Part shown: piece by piece, positions 50,447 to 59,071 of the stretch
How the letters are laid out: each line of letters opens with the position of its first letter
Position numbering within the stretch: position 1 is the first letter of the stretch
Source of the DNA: Kaistia dalseonensis
GTDB lineage: Bacteria; Pseudomonadota; Alphaproteobacteria; Rhizobiales; Kaistiaceae
Direction: 5' to 3'
DNA: 64,000 nt
NCBI RefSeq assembly: GCF_030814715.1
Contig: NZ_JAUSVO010000005.1
Location: 310,001 to 374,000, forward strand
Position numbers and translations under genes: made by a program
Notes under the pieces: generated by a model
Told to the model about the DNA's origin: nothing
Database searches by the model: none
The model's input: only the letters and a program-made list of their open reading frames with translations

Positions 50447-51223
50447 ATGTCGAAGAAGAAAGTGCTGCTGGTCGGCGAAAGCTGGATGTCGAGCGCCACG
50501 CACTATAAGGGGTTCGACCAGTTCGGCAGCGTCACCTTCCATCTCGGCGCCGAGCCGCTGGTCAAGGTGCTGAAGGACAGCCCGTTCGAACTGACCTACA
50601 TGCCCTCGCATGAAGCGGTGACGAACCTGCCCTTCACGCTCGAAGGACTGGCCGCCTATGACGCGATCATCCTGTCGGATATCGGCTCCAACTCGATCCT
50701 GCTGCATCCCGATGTCTGGCTGCACGGCAAGACGGTGCCGAACCGGATCAAGCTGCTGCGCGACTATGCCAGGGCCGGTGGCGGTCTCGTCATGATCGGT
50801 GGCTATTTCACCTTCCAGGGCATTGACGGCAAGGGCCGCTGGCACAAGACGGCCGTCGAGGACGCGCTGCCGGTCAGCTGCCTGCCCTATGATGATCGCA
50901 TCGAGGTGCCGGAAGGGTTCCAGGCCGAAATCGTGGGCGACCGGACGCATCCGCTGCTGGCCGGCCTCGACGGCGAATGGCCGGCGCTCCTCGGCGCCAA
51001 CGAAGTCGTCCTGCGCGAACGCGACGACGTCGTGCTGCATGCGCGCCTGCCGGAGAGCGAGGGCGGCCATCCGCTGCTGGTCTCGGGAGAATTTGGCGAG
51101 GGCCGCACCGTCGCCTGGACCTCGGATATCGGCCCGCACTGGTTGCCCAACAGCTTCGTCGAATGGCCGGGCTATGCGACGCTCTGGAAGAACGTTCTGA
51201 GCTGGGTCACGAAGGCGAGCTGA
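50447..51223 (+). CDS. GATase1-like (DUF1355/PF07090) cytoplasmic protein
   Basis: Protein of 258 residues with a flavodoxin/class-I glutamine-amidotransferase-like fold: KKVLLVGESWMSSATHYKG at the start, YDAIILSDIGSNSIL near residue 71, LRDYARAGGGLVMIGGYFTF near 104, and THPLLAGLDGEWPALLG and GRTVAWTSDIGPHW late. The usual Cys nucleophile after GG is absent (GGYFTF), so glutaminase activity is unlikely. It follows the LacI gene by 21 nt and is probably co-transcribed. The family is known next to sugar importers, but its role is not established. Confidence 0.82.
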   Translation: MSKKKVLLVGESWMSSATHYKGFDQFGSVTFHLGAEPLVKVLKDSPFELTYMPSHEAVTNLPFTLEGLAAYDAIILSDIGSNSILLHPDVWLHGKTVPNRIKLLRDYARAGGGLVMIGGYFTFQGIDGKGRWHKTAVEDALPVSCLPYDDRIEVPEGFQAEIVGDRTHPLLAGLDGEWPALLGANEVVLRERDDVVLHARLPESEGGHPLLVSGEFGEGRTVAWTSDIGPHWLPNSFVEWPGYATLWKNVLSWVTKAS

Positions 51224-51280
51224 GCCGCCTCCGAAATCGTGTGGATGCCCGGCCGAACCACGCGGCCGGGCGCTTCCGTC

Positions 51281-51883
51281 TCAGACGAGGCCTGTCAGGA
51301 GTCCGACGCCGGCGACGGCGGCAAGAGCGCCCGTCGTACGAACGACGGCCTGGCCATGCGTTTCGGAAATCTTGCCGATCAGGAAGCCCACGCCGATGCC
51401 GGCGACATGCAGGGCGGCGGTGGCGAGCATGAAGCCGGCCGCATAAGCGAGACCGCCGGCGCTCTCGGGCATTTCCGCGCCATGCGCATAGCCGTGGAAG
51501 ACGGCGAAGAGGCCGACAATGCCCATCGCGGCGGCGACCGGCGCCTTGACGCCAAAGGCGACAATCGCGCCGAGCACGACGACCGAAAGGGCGATGCCGA
51601 TCTCGACGAAGGGCAGGTTGATGCCGGCCATGCCGAGCCCGCCGCCGAGCGCCATGACGGTGACGAAGGTCGCGGGGACGAGCCAGAGCGCGCGACCACC
51701 GAGCTGCCAGGCGAAGATGCCGACCAGCACCATGGCCAGGATATGATCGAGGCCGCTGATCGGGTGGGCAAAGCCGTGGACGAAGCCATGCGCCTCGGGT
51801 CCGCCGGGATGGGCGAAGGCGAGCGTGGGAGCGAGAGCCAGCGACGATGCGATCGCGAGCCTGCCGAGAGCCGATTTGACCAT
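51281..51883 (-). CDS. HupE/UreJ family nickel/cobalt transporter
   Basis: Membrane protein of 200 residues. A cleavable signal peptide ends at LAFA, giving the mature N-terminus HPGGPEAHGF with the family motif HGFAHPISGLDHILAM near residue 38. Six hydrophobic helices follow, with FHGYAHGAEMPE near residue 130. The two His-rich motifs are the metal-binding signatures of HupE/UreJ. ATG 51883 has GGGGAA upstream. No urease or hydrogenase genes are in the window, so it stands alone between the LacI block and the BMP importer. Confidence 0.9.
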   Translation of the reverse strand: MVKSALGRLAIASSLALAPTLAFAHPGGPEAHGFVHGFAHPISGLDHILAMVLVGIFAWQLGGRALWLVPATFVTVMALGGGLGMAGINLPFVEIGIALSVVVLGAIVAFGVKAPVAAAMGIVGLFAVFHGYAHGAEMPESAGGLAYAAGFMLATAALHVAGIGVGFLIGKISETHGQAVVRTTGALAAVAGVGLLTGLV

Positions 51884-52299
51884 TTTGAGAATTCCCCGAT
51901 CAGCCGCCCGATTTCGGGCGTTGCCGATATTCTTGGCACATTCGCCGCTATGAGCAAATATGGAAAACCTCATACCGCCGCTCCGCTACCGGAAATGGCC
52001 ACGGTGACCGCCCGCGCAGAGCGAAGTCCAGCGAGCCGCGACGGCACCCCGCCGCCAGATCATTCCCCTGTTCCGTCAGGGAACGAACATTGCGTTCGCC
52101 AGTCGGTCACGCCGCGGAAAGGGCCCACTCTTTATCCGGTGAAGGGACAGATTTTGAGCTTGCACAGAAAATGCGCCAATCTAGGATCAAGCGGTTTACC
52201 AATTGGCCTGCCGCCGCTTTTGGGCGGTGCAATGCGGGCAAGCCTTCCGAATCGTGTCGGTGATCGCCGCCACGCCCAAGCGACAGGGGAGACTACGAG
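51884..52299. promoter_or_regulatory. Divergent region, HupE gene / BMP importer operon
   Basis: A 416-nt gene-free region. Apart from the promoter and LacI-type site at 52160-52199 described separately, I recognise nothing in it. GGGGA near 52288 is the ribosome site of the BMP gene. Confidence 0.45.
52160..52199 (+). promoter_or_regulatory. Promoter with LacI-type operator for the BMP importer operon
   Basis: TTGCAC (52160-52165) and TAGGAT (52182-52187) have a 16-nt spacing. The site ATCAAGCGGTTTAC (52186-52199) overlaps the -10 box and matches the regulator's own palindrome at 11 of 14 positions; both copies continue as TTTACCAAT. A repressor here would block RNA polymerase. Confidence 0.65.
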
Positions 52300-53358
52300 A
52301 TGAACAAGACGATCAAGACGCTGACGCGGACAGCGGCGGCGCTGACCATGGCGGCGGGCGTGAGCTCGGCTGCCATTTCTGCCGCTTCGGCGCAGACCTA
52401 CACCAAGGACAATCCGCTGAAGGTCGCATTGGTGCTCAACGGCACGCTGGGCGACAAGGCTTTCTTCGATTCGGCGCAGGACGGCATGAACCGCGCCATG
52501 AAGGACCTTCCGGTCACCGTGAAGACGATCGAGGCCGGCTATAATCGCGCCAGCTGGGAGCCCGCTCTCGCCGACGCCGCCGAAGGCGACTACGACGTGA
52601 TCATCGCCGGCACCTTCGACATGGCCGATCCGATGGCTGAGGTCGCCCCGGAGCACCCCGACAAGAAGTTCGTCTATTTCGACAATGTGATGGACTATTC
52701 GAAGGGCTTCGAGAACGTTCTCTCGGTGCAGTACCGCACCTCGACGGCGGCCTACCTCGCCGGCTACGCAGCCGCCAGCGTCTCGAAGACGGGCACGCTC
52801 GGCCAGATCCTCGGCACCGAAGGTTCCGTGATCCTCGAGTTCGTCGTCGGCTTCGAGCAAGGCGCCAAGGCTGCCAAGCCCGACATCAAGCTGCTGCGCG
52901 CGACCGTCAACTCGGCTAACCCCTTCAGCGACCCGGCCAAGGGCAAGGAACTCGCTCTCGCCCAGATCCAGCAGGGCGCGGACGTGATCTTCCCGATCGC
53001 CGGCGGCACGGGCATCGGCGCGCTGCAGGCGGCGCGCGACTCCAAGGTCATGGCCATCGGCGTCGACGCCGACCAGGCGACGATCTTCTCGGCGACCGAC
53101 GAAGCCCAGGCCGATGTCATCATCACCTCGGTCGAGAAGCGCGTCGGCGACTCGCTCTACGTCATCCTGAAGCAGGCCGTCGACGGCACCGCCAAGTATG
53201 GCACCGCCTCGACCCTCGGCCTGCAGGAAGGTTCGACCGGCATCTCGAAGAACAAGTGGTATGACGGCTTCGTCCCGGCCGACGTCCGCGCCAAGATCGA
53301 TCAGGCCGAGCAGGATATCATCTCCGGCAAGATCAAGGTCGACACGACCATGCAGTAA
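52300..53358 (+). CDS. BMP family ABC transporter substrate-binding protein
   Basis: Periplasmic binding protein of 352 residues in the BMP/PnrA-like group. The signal peptide has a hydrophobic core at residues 10-30 and an AASAQT cleavage site. Family stretches are LVLNGTLGDKAFFDSAQDGM, FDMADPMAEVAPEHPDKKFVY, YLAGYAAASVSKTGTLG, GFEQGAKAAKPDI and IFPIAGGTGIGALQAARDS. There is no lipobox. It is first in the operon with an ATPase and two permeases. A LacI-type site overlaps its promoter. The ligand is probably a purine-type nucleoside or base; the sequence differs clearly from the other two BMP proteins here. Confidence 0.93.
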   Translation: MNKTIKTLTRTAAALTMAAGVSSAAISAASAQTYTKDNPLKVALVLNGTLGDKAFFDSAQDGMNRAMKDLPVTVKTIEAGYNRASWEPALADAAEGDYDVIIAGTFDMADPMAEVAPEHPDKKFVYFDNVMDYSKGFENVLSVQYRTSTAAYLAGYAAASVSKTGTLGQILGTEGSVILEFVVGFEQGAKAAKPDIKLLRATVNSANPFSDPAKGKELALAQIQQGADVIFPIAGGTGIGALQAARDSKVMAIGVDADQATIFSATDEAQADVIITSVEKRVGDSLYVILKQAVDGTAKYGTASTLGLQEGSTGISKNKWYDGFVPADVRAKIDQAEQDIISGKIKVDTTMQ

Positions 53359-53364
53359 GGCCTT

Positions 53365-53400
53365 TCGCCGCCCCGCCCGCGACCGCAGGCGGGGCGGCGA
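53365..53400 (+). terminator. 13-bp perfect hairpin between BMP gene and ATPase
   Basis: TCGCCGCCCCGCC (53365-53377) pairs perfectly with GGCGGGGCGGCGA (53388-53400), starting 7 nt after the binding-protein stop. Only a short TCTTC follows, so it is more likely an mRNA stabiliser or partial terminator, giving more binding protein than ATPase. Confidence 0.6.
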
Positions 53401-53463
53401 TCTTCATGTTCGCCGCGCGTCCAGACCGGACCTGCGTCCAAACCAACAAGCATCCTGGCCGAC

Positions 53464-55014
53464 ATGACCCCTTTTCTCCAAGCGATTGGCATCGACAAGA
53501 CATATCCGGGCGGCGTTCATGCCAATCAGGGCATCGACCTCTCGGTGGCGCGTAGCACCGTCCATGCCGTCGTCGGCGAGAACGGCGCGGGCAAGTCGAC
53601 ACTGATGAAGATCCTGTTCGGCGTCGAACAGCCGAACGCCGGCGAGATCCGCCTCGAAGGCAACCCGATCGTCCTGCCCTCGCCGCGTGCAGCCATTGCT
53701 GCCGGCATCGGCATGGTGTTCCAGCATTTTTCCCTCGTGCCCTCCTTCACGGTGGCCGAGAATGTCGTGCTCGGCGGCGAACCGCGTGCCGGCTTGAAGC
53801 TCGATCGCAAGAAGGCGTCCGACACGGTGCGCGAACTTGCCGAACGCTTCCGCCTGCCCGTCGACGTCGATGTTCCCGTCGAGCAATTGCCCGTCGGCCA
53901 GCAACAGCGCGTCGAGATCCTGAAGGCGCTCTATCGCGACGCCCGCCTGCTCATCCTCGACGAACCCACCGCCGTTCTGGCGCCGCAGGAAGTCGTCGAG
54001 CTTTTCGCCGCCGTCCGCTCGCTCACCTCGCAGGGCCGGACCATCCTCTTCATCGCCCACAAGTTGCCGGAAGTGCTGGAGATTTCCGACACGATCTCCG
54101 TCATGCGCGGCGGCAAGATGGTGGGCACGGTCGCGGCCAAGGACGCGACTGAGAAGAGCCTGGCGCGCATGATGGTCGGGCGCGATGTCGCGCTGAAGAT
54201 CAACCGCGCGGCGCCCGGCATTCCCCATACCCATCTCTGCCGCATCTCGGACCTGACCGTGAAGAACGACCACGGTCTGAATGCGGTCTCGGACGTCAAC
54301 CTGATCCTGCGGACCGGCGAGATCGTCGGCATTGCCGGCGTCGAGGGCAACGGCCAGAGCGAACTCTTCGACGCCATTGGCGGTCTCAGGCCGATTGCCA
54401 GCGGCTCGGTCGAGCTCGGCAAGACGGACATCACCCATATCAGCGTGCTCGAGCGTCGCGCCGCCGGCATGGCCAACATTCCCGAGGACCGCATCGCGAC
54501 CGGCAGCGCCGGCGGCGCGACGGTCGCGGAGAACATCGTCGCGACCGAGCTGACCGACACGCGCTTCGTGCGCCACGGCCTGCTCGACCTGAAGAGCATC
54601 CGCGCTCATGCGGTCAAGCTGATCGAGAAGTTCAGCGTCCGCGTCCAGGGGCCGGAATCGGCGATCGGGACGCTTTCGGGCGGCAATATGCAGAAAGTGG
54701 TCGTCGCGCGCGAATTGTCGTCGGAGCCGAGCCTCCTACTGGTGTCGCATCCCACACGCGGCGTCGATCTCGGCGCCACCGAATTCATCTGGCAGAACAT
54801 CGCCAAAGCGCGCGACGCCGGCGCGGCGGTGCTGCTGACATCGGCAGATCTTTCCGAGATTCTCGCTCTGGCCGATCGCATGATCGTTCTCTATCGCGGC
54901 CGCATCGTCGCAGCCTTCGTCAATTCGGAAGAGGTCACGCCGGAAGTGCTTGGTAGCTACATGCTCGGATTTGCCGAACAATCGGCCGAAGAACGCAACG
55001 CGGCGCTCGCATGA
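53464..55014 (+). CDS. ABC transporter ATPase, BMP/nucleoside type
   Basis: Double-domain ATPase of 516 residues. NBD1 has Walker A GENGAGKST near residue 40, signature LPVGQQQRVEILKA and Walker B LLILDEPTAVLAP. NBD2 has a degenerate P-loop (GVEGNGQSE), signature LSGGNMQKVVVARE and LLVSHPTRGVDLG, where the usual Asp-Gln/Glu of Walker B is His. The asymmetry is typical of this family. The stop overlaps the first permease ATG by 4 nt. Confidence 0.93.
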   Translation: MTPFLQAIGIDKTYPGGVHANQGIDLSVARSTVHAVVGENGAGKSTLMKILFGVEQPNAGEIRLEGNPIVLPSPRAAIAAGIGMVFQHFSLVPSFTVAENVVLGGEPRAGLKLDRKKASDTVRELAERFRLPVDVDVPVEQLPVGQQQRVEILKALYRDARLLILDEPTAVLAPQEVVELFAAVRSLTSQGRTILFIAHKLPEVLEISDTISVMRGGKMVGTVAAKDATEKSLARMMVGRDVALKINRAAPGIPHTHLCRISDLTVKNDHGLNAVSDVNLILRTGEIVGIAGVEGNGQSELFDAIGGLRPIASGSVELGKTDITHISVLERRAAGMANIPEDRIATGSAGGATVAENIVATELTDTRFVRHGLLDLKSIRAHAVKLIEKFSVRVQGPESAIGTLSGGNMQKVVVARELSSEPSLLLVSHPTRGVDLGATEFIWQNIAKARDAGAAVLLTSADLSEILALADRMIVLYRGRIVAAFVNSEEVTPEVLGSYMLGFAEQSAEERNAALA

Positions 55015-56084
55015 CCCAGGGACGCCTCATCCTCTCCGAGACCGGCCGCATCGTGATGGCCGCGATCTTCGCCCTCGCCGTCACGCTGGTCATCATCTTC
55101 TTCGCCTCGAAGACGCCATGGGCAACCTTCGAGACCTTCGTGACCTCGCCGCTATCGAGCAAGCGCACGATCGGCATCTGGATCGACGATTCCGTCAAGC
55201 TGGCGCTCGCCGGCCTCGCCTTCAGCCTCGTCTTCCAGGCACGCCAGTTCGCGCTCGGTGTCCAGGGCCAGGTCTATATTGGCGGCCTGTTCGCGACTTT
55301 GGTCGCCTTCTCGCCGCTCGGCACGACATGGATCGCGCTGCCGGCGGGCATTCTCGCCGCCATGATCGGCGGCGCCGTCATCGGCTTCATTCCCGGCTAT
55401 GCGAAGTCGAAGCTCGGCGCGAACGAAATCGTCTCGTCGCTGATGCTCAATTATATCGCCTATGACGTCTGCAACTATGTCCTGCGCGTCTATCTCGCCT
55501 CGCTGGAAAGCGGCCTGACGACCTCGGCGTCGTTCCCGCCGCAGTCGATCTACCCCGCCTTCATCCCGCGCACCCGCGTCGACTTCGGTATTGTCGTGGC
55601 GCTCGCCACGACGCTGGTGGTCTGGTTCCTGCTCTATCGCACCGCCTGGGGCCTCAAGCTGCGCCTCACCGGCCACAATGCCCGCTTCGCCGCCTATTCC
55701 GGCATCCGTTCGAGCTTCATCATGGTCAGCGCCATGACGGCAGCCGGCGCGATCGGCGGCCTGCTCGGCGCGGTGTTCGTGCAGGGCACCGCCTATGGCA
55801 AGCTCTCGATCGGCTTCGAGGCCGGCATGGCGTTCGAAGGCATCCTGATCACGATCGTGGCCCGCAACCGGCCATTGGCCATTCCCTTCGTCGCGCTCGG
55901 CTATGGCTATCTGCGCCAGGGCGCGGCGCTGATGAACTATCGCGCCGACGTGCCGGCCGAAGTCATCGGAATCGTGCAGGGCATCGTCATCCTGCTGGTC
56001 GCCTCCTCCTTCACGGTTCCCGGCAAGGCGATGCTCGCCCGCTTGATGGGTAACCGCACTGCTGCATCGCGGGCCACATCATGA
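55011..56084 (+). CDS. ABC transporter permease, BMP/nucleoside type
   Basis: Inner-membrane permease of 357 residues with about 8-9 helices. FQARQFALGVQGQVYIGGLF near residue 75 corresponds to the conserved (F/L)NIG(I/L)EGQ segment, here altered to ALGVQGQ. LGANEIVSSLMLNYIAYD near residue 130 and LTGHNARFAAYSGI near residue 220 fit the family. It is coupled by ATGA overlaps to the ATPase before it and the second permease after it. Confidence 0.92.
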   Translation: MTQGRLILSETGRIVMAAIFALAVTLVIIFFASKTPWATFETFVTSPLSSKRTIGIWIDDSVKLALAGLAFSLVFQARQFALGVQGQVYIGGLFATLVAFSPLGTTWIALPAGILAAMIGGAVIGFIPGYAKSKLGANEIVSSLMLNYIAYDVCNYVLRVYLASLESGLTTSASFPPQSIYPAFIPRTRVDFGIVVALATTLVVWFLLYRTAWGLKLRLTGHNARFAAYSGIRSSFIMVSAMTAAGAIGGLLGAVFVQGTAYGKLSIGFEAGMAFEGILITIVARNRPLAIPFVALGYGYLRQGAALMNYRADVPAEVIGIVQGIVILLVASSFTVPGKAMLARLMGNRTAASRATS

Positions 56085-57004
56085 ACGAGATCATCGCCAC
56101 GATCCTGTCCGCGACCTTCGTCGCGGCGGTCATCCGTACCACGACGCCGATCCTGTTCGCGTCGCTGGGCGGCCTCCTCTCCGATCTCGTCGGATCGCTC
56201 AATGTCGCGCTCGAAGGCATCATGCTGATCGGCGCCTTGACGGCCGTGATCGTGTCGGCCCATGCGCCCTGGTATATCGGCGTGCTGGCGGGCCTCGCCG
56301 CCGGCGGCTTGCTCGGCGCGGTGATGGCGCTGTTCCACTTGCGCTTCAAGGCCGACATCATCCTGGTCGGCTTCGCCATCAACATCATTGCAGCCGGCGG
56401 CACCGTGACGGTGCTGACCTATGCGACGGGTGGCGACAAGGGCACCTCGATCAATATCCCCTCCAAGGCCGTTCCGGCGCTGGACCTGTCGTTCCTGGGC
56501 AATATCCCGGCGATCGGGCCCTTCCTGCGCGAGGTGCTCTCGGGCCATTCCTACCTGACTTGGCTCGCGGCCTTCATGGTCTATGCGATCTGGTACTTCC
56601 TCTACCGCACGCCGGAAGGCCTTCGCTTCCGCGCCGTCGGCGAATATCCGCCGGCAGCCGAGGCCGCGGGCATCGCGCCGAACCGGCTGCGCACCTATGG
56701 CCTGATCGCCTCGGGCTGCCTCGCCGGCCTCGGTGGCGCGCAGCTCGCCATGTTCTCCTTCGTCGGCTTCACGCGCGACATGACAGCGGGCCGCGGCTTC
56801 ATCGCGCTCGGCGCCGTGCTGCTCGGCCGACGCCACCCGATCGGGACCATGATCGCGGCGGTCCTGTTCGGCTTCTTCGAAGCGCTCTCGATCGCGCTGC
56901 CGGGTATCCTGAAATGGATGCCGGGCGAGTTGATCCACACGATCCCGTTCGTCGTGACCGTGCTGGCGCTGATGCTGTCCTCGCGGCGCAAGGTAACGGC
57001 GTAA
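56081..57004 (+). CDS. ABC transporter permease, BMP/nucleoside type
   Basis: Second inner-membrane permease of 307 residues. GSLNVALEGIMLIGALTAV near residue 42 and AVGEYPPAAEAAGIAPNRLR near residue 187 are the family's conserved stretches; AGRGFIALGAVLLGRRHPIG follows. It completes the importer. The operon ends here, followed by two hairpins before the convergent creatininase-family gene. Confidence 0.92.
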   Translation: MNEIIATILSATFVAAVIRTTTPILFASLGGLLSDLVGSLNVALEGIMLIGALTAVIVSAHAPWYIGVLAGLAAGGLLGAVMALFHLRFKADIILVGFAINIIAAGGTVTVLTYATGGDKGTSINIPSKAVPALDLSFLGNIPAIGPFLREVLSGHSYLTWLAAFMVYAIWYFLYRTPEGLRFRAVGEYPPAAEAAGIAPNRLRTYGLIASGCLAGLGGAQLAMFSFVGFTRDMTAGRGFIALGAVLLGRRHPIGTMIAAVLFGFFEALSIALPGILKWMPGELIHTIPFVVTVLALMLSSRRKVTA

Positions 57005-57029
57005 GAGACAGGCACAGGCCCTTCCTTCC

Positions 57030-57123
57030 CCCTCGCCCGCTTCGCGGGAGAGGGTCGGGGTGAGGGTCTTTGCTTTGATGAGGGGCTTGCTTTCTTCCCT
57101 AAACCCGCCCCTGCGGGCGGGTT
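57030..57123. terminator. Two hairpins between convergent permease and creatininase genes
   Basis: CCCTCGCCCGC (57030-57040) pairs with GCGGGAGAGGG (57044-57054) with one mismatch. AACCCGCCC (57102-57110) pairs perfectly with GGGCGGGTT (57115-57123). They lie in the 133-nt convergent gap and could terminate both operons. The first also resembles a dispersed repeat. Confidence 0.6.
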
Positions 57124-57137
57124 AACAAGGAGCCCGC

Positions 57138-57878
57138 TCAGCCCAATTTCGCGAGGAACAGCCGGATCATCTTCACGCTTTCTTCCGCGATGCCGGCGAT
57201 CAGGATCTCGCCCTTTTCCGCCGTTGCGGGGCGCGGGTCGCCAAACACGCCCGATCGATTGAAGCTGTCGAGGCCGATCGGCTCGGTGCCGAAACCGGCC
57301 GGAAACACCGGATATTCCGGCGCAGCCTTCTCCATCCGCACCAGGTCCGGCGCCAGCGCCAGCATCATCGAGGTCTCGACCTCGTCGGCGTGATAGAAGG
57401 TCGGCGCGGCGGGCTCGCTGTCGCAGATCTCGCCCGCGATCCGCTCCATGCCCGGATAATCGAGATGCATGACCGGGAAGCCGATCTCGGCCTTCAGCAT
57501 GCGGGCGGCGAGCGCGATCGGCTCACGATTGCCGAAATGGCCGTTGACGATGATCAGCGCCTTGAAGCCCGAACGGGCCAAACCCCGTCCGAGATCGAGG
57601 AAGATGGCGCGCATCGTATCGGGCGAGAGCGAGAGCGTGCCGGCGAAGCCCTCATTGTTCCAGGCGTCGCCATAGGCGATCGGGGGGAGCAGCAGGCCGT
57701 CGATCGCACCCGCGATCCGCCGCGCCACGCCCTGCGACATCACCGTATCGGTGGAGAGCGGCAGATGCGCGCCGTGCTGCTCCTGCGCGCCGACCGCGAG
57801 CACGGCAACGGCACCCTTTTCGATCGCGGACTTCACTTCGGGCGAGGTGGCGGCGTGGAGGTCGAGCATGTCAGTCAT
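57138..57878 (-). CDS. Creatininase family protein
   Basis: Metal-dependent amidohydrolase-like protein of 246 residues. Metal ligands are visible in GAQEQHGAHLPLSTDT (Glu33, His35, Asp44), NGHFGN near residue 117 and HADEVETSMML near residue 164. The family includes creatininase, formylpyrimidine deformylases and related ring-opening or deamidating enzymes. ATG 57878 overlaps the end of the upstream permease by 8 nt, so it is the last gene of a BMP importer operon. It probably acts on the imported nucleobase or a product of it. The exact reaction is unknown. Confidence 0.88.
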   Translation of the reverse strand: MTDMLDLHAATSPEVKSAIEKGAVAVLAVGAQEQHGAHLPLSTDTVMSQGVARRIAGAIDGLLLPPIAYGDAWNNEGFAGTLSLSPDTMRAIFLDLGRGLARSGFKALIIVNGHFGNREPIALAARMLKAEIGFPVMHLDYPGMERIAGEICDSEPAAPTFYHADEVETSMMLALAPDLVRMEKAAPEYPVFPAGFGTEPIGLDSFNRSGVFGDPRPATAEKGEILIAGIAEESVKMIRLFLAKLG

Positions 57879-58821
57879 CCTTTCCCGATCGCCCGCGCCG
57901 GAACGGCACGCCCAACGCCGCCGGAGCGCTGTTGCGCCCGACAAAGCCGGCGAGGACGATGATCGTAAGCACATAGGGCAGCATCAGCAGGAACTGGAAC
58001 GGCACGCCGGTCGGCAGGATCTGCGCCCGCAATTGCAGTGCATCCGCCGCCCCGAACAGGAGGGCGGCGAGCAGCACGCCGATCGCGTGGCGGCGCCCGA
58101 GGATCAGGATGGCGAGCGCAATATAACCGCGCCCCGCCGTCATATTGTCGAGGAAGACGCCCGTCGCCGAAAGCGACAGGAACGCGCCGCCGAGCCCGGC
58201 GAGGCCGCCGGAAAGGCCGATCGCGACATAGCGGATATGCTGGACATCGACGCCGAGCGTCTCGGCCGCCTGCGGATGCTCGCCGACCGCGCGGACATTG
58301 AGCCCGAAGCGCGTCTTTGCCATCACGAACCATGTGACGAGGATCAGCCCGAGACCGAGATAGGCGAGCGCATCCTGCCGGAAGAGCAACGGCCCGATGA
58401 CCGGAATATCGACGAGCGGGCCGAGATCGAGCGGCGTGAAGGAATCGATGCGAGGCCTGTCCGTCCCGGCGCCGAATGCCATCCGGTAGAAGAAGGAGGT
58501 GACACCGACCGCGAGCAGGTTCATGGCGATACCGACCACCACCTGGTTGGCGCCGAGCGTGATCGTATAGAAGCCGAGGATCAGGCCGAACACCATGCCG
58601 GCGAGCACGGCGATGATCACGCCGATCCAGAGCTGCCCGGTCCAGAACGTCGCGACGAAGCCGACAAAGGCGCCGACCAGCATCATGCCCTCGAGGCCGA
58701 TATTGAGCACGCCGGAACGCTCGGCAAAGAGCCCGCCCAGGGCCGCCAGCATGATCGGGATGGCGAGCCGCATCGAGGCGGAGAGGAAACCGACAAAGGT
58801 CGGATCTGTCAGGAAGGTCAA
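57871..58821 (-). CDS. ABC transporter permease, BMP/nucleoside type
   Basis: Inner-membrane permease of 316 residues. FAERSGVLNIGLEGMMLVGA near residue 35, LGANQVVVGIAMNLLAVG near residue 85 and AVGEHPQAAETLGVDVQHIR near residue 175 are conserved family stretches. The start is probably TTG 58821 with GGAGG 7 nt upstream; the open frame goes further but runs into a palindromic repeat. It is coupled by overlap to the creatininase-family gene and belongs with the upstream permease and ATPase. Confidence 0.9.
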   Translation of the reverse strand: MTFLTDPTFVGFLSASMRLAIPIMLAALGGLFAERSGVLNIGLEGMMLVGAFVGFVATFWTGQLWIGVIIAVLAGMVFGLILGFYTITLGANQVVVGIAMNLLAVGVTSFFYRMAFGAGTDRPRIDSFTPLDLGPLVDIPVIGPLLFRQDALAYLGLGLILVTWFVMAKTRFGLNVRAVGEHPQAAETLGVDVQHIRYVAIGLSGGLAGLGGAFLSLSATGVFLDNMTAGRGYIALAILILGRRHAIGVLLAALLFGAADALQLRAQILPTGVPFQFLLMLPYVLTIIVLAGFVGRNSAPAALGVPFRRGRSGKDD

Positions 58822-58897
58822 GGCGCGGCCTCCCCGCTCGGGATGGTCCGCTCGGTCGCGCCGCTCTCCTCGCAACGGTACGAAACCCGCCCCGTTT

Positions 58898-59012
58898 CCG
58901 TCATCCCGGGCGAAGCGAAGCGAAGACCCGGGACCCATTCAGCCGAAGCCGCTGTCGTCGTAATCACCAGCAATTGCGGCTGGATGGGTCCCCGCTTTCG
59001 CGGGGATGACGG
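58898..59012. repeat. Dispersed palindromic repeat, class A, copy 3
   Basis: CCGTCATCCCGGGCGAAGC at the left and CGCTTTCGCGGGGATGACGG at the right, with ACCCATTCAGC and GCTGGATGGGT as an inner inverted pair. It lies between the two permease genes of the third BMP importer, in a 250-nt gap. The right end is identical to that of copy 2 over 20 bases. Confidence 0.85.
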
Positions 59013-59071
59013 CCTGTGAATTGGGACGGGCTGGTGTGCTGTTCTGTAACGAACCGAGAGAAACGCATTCA

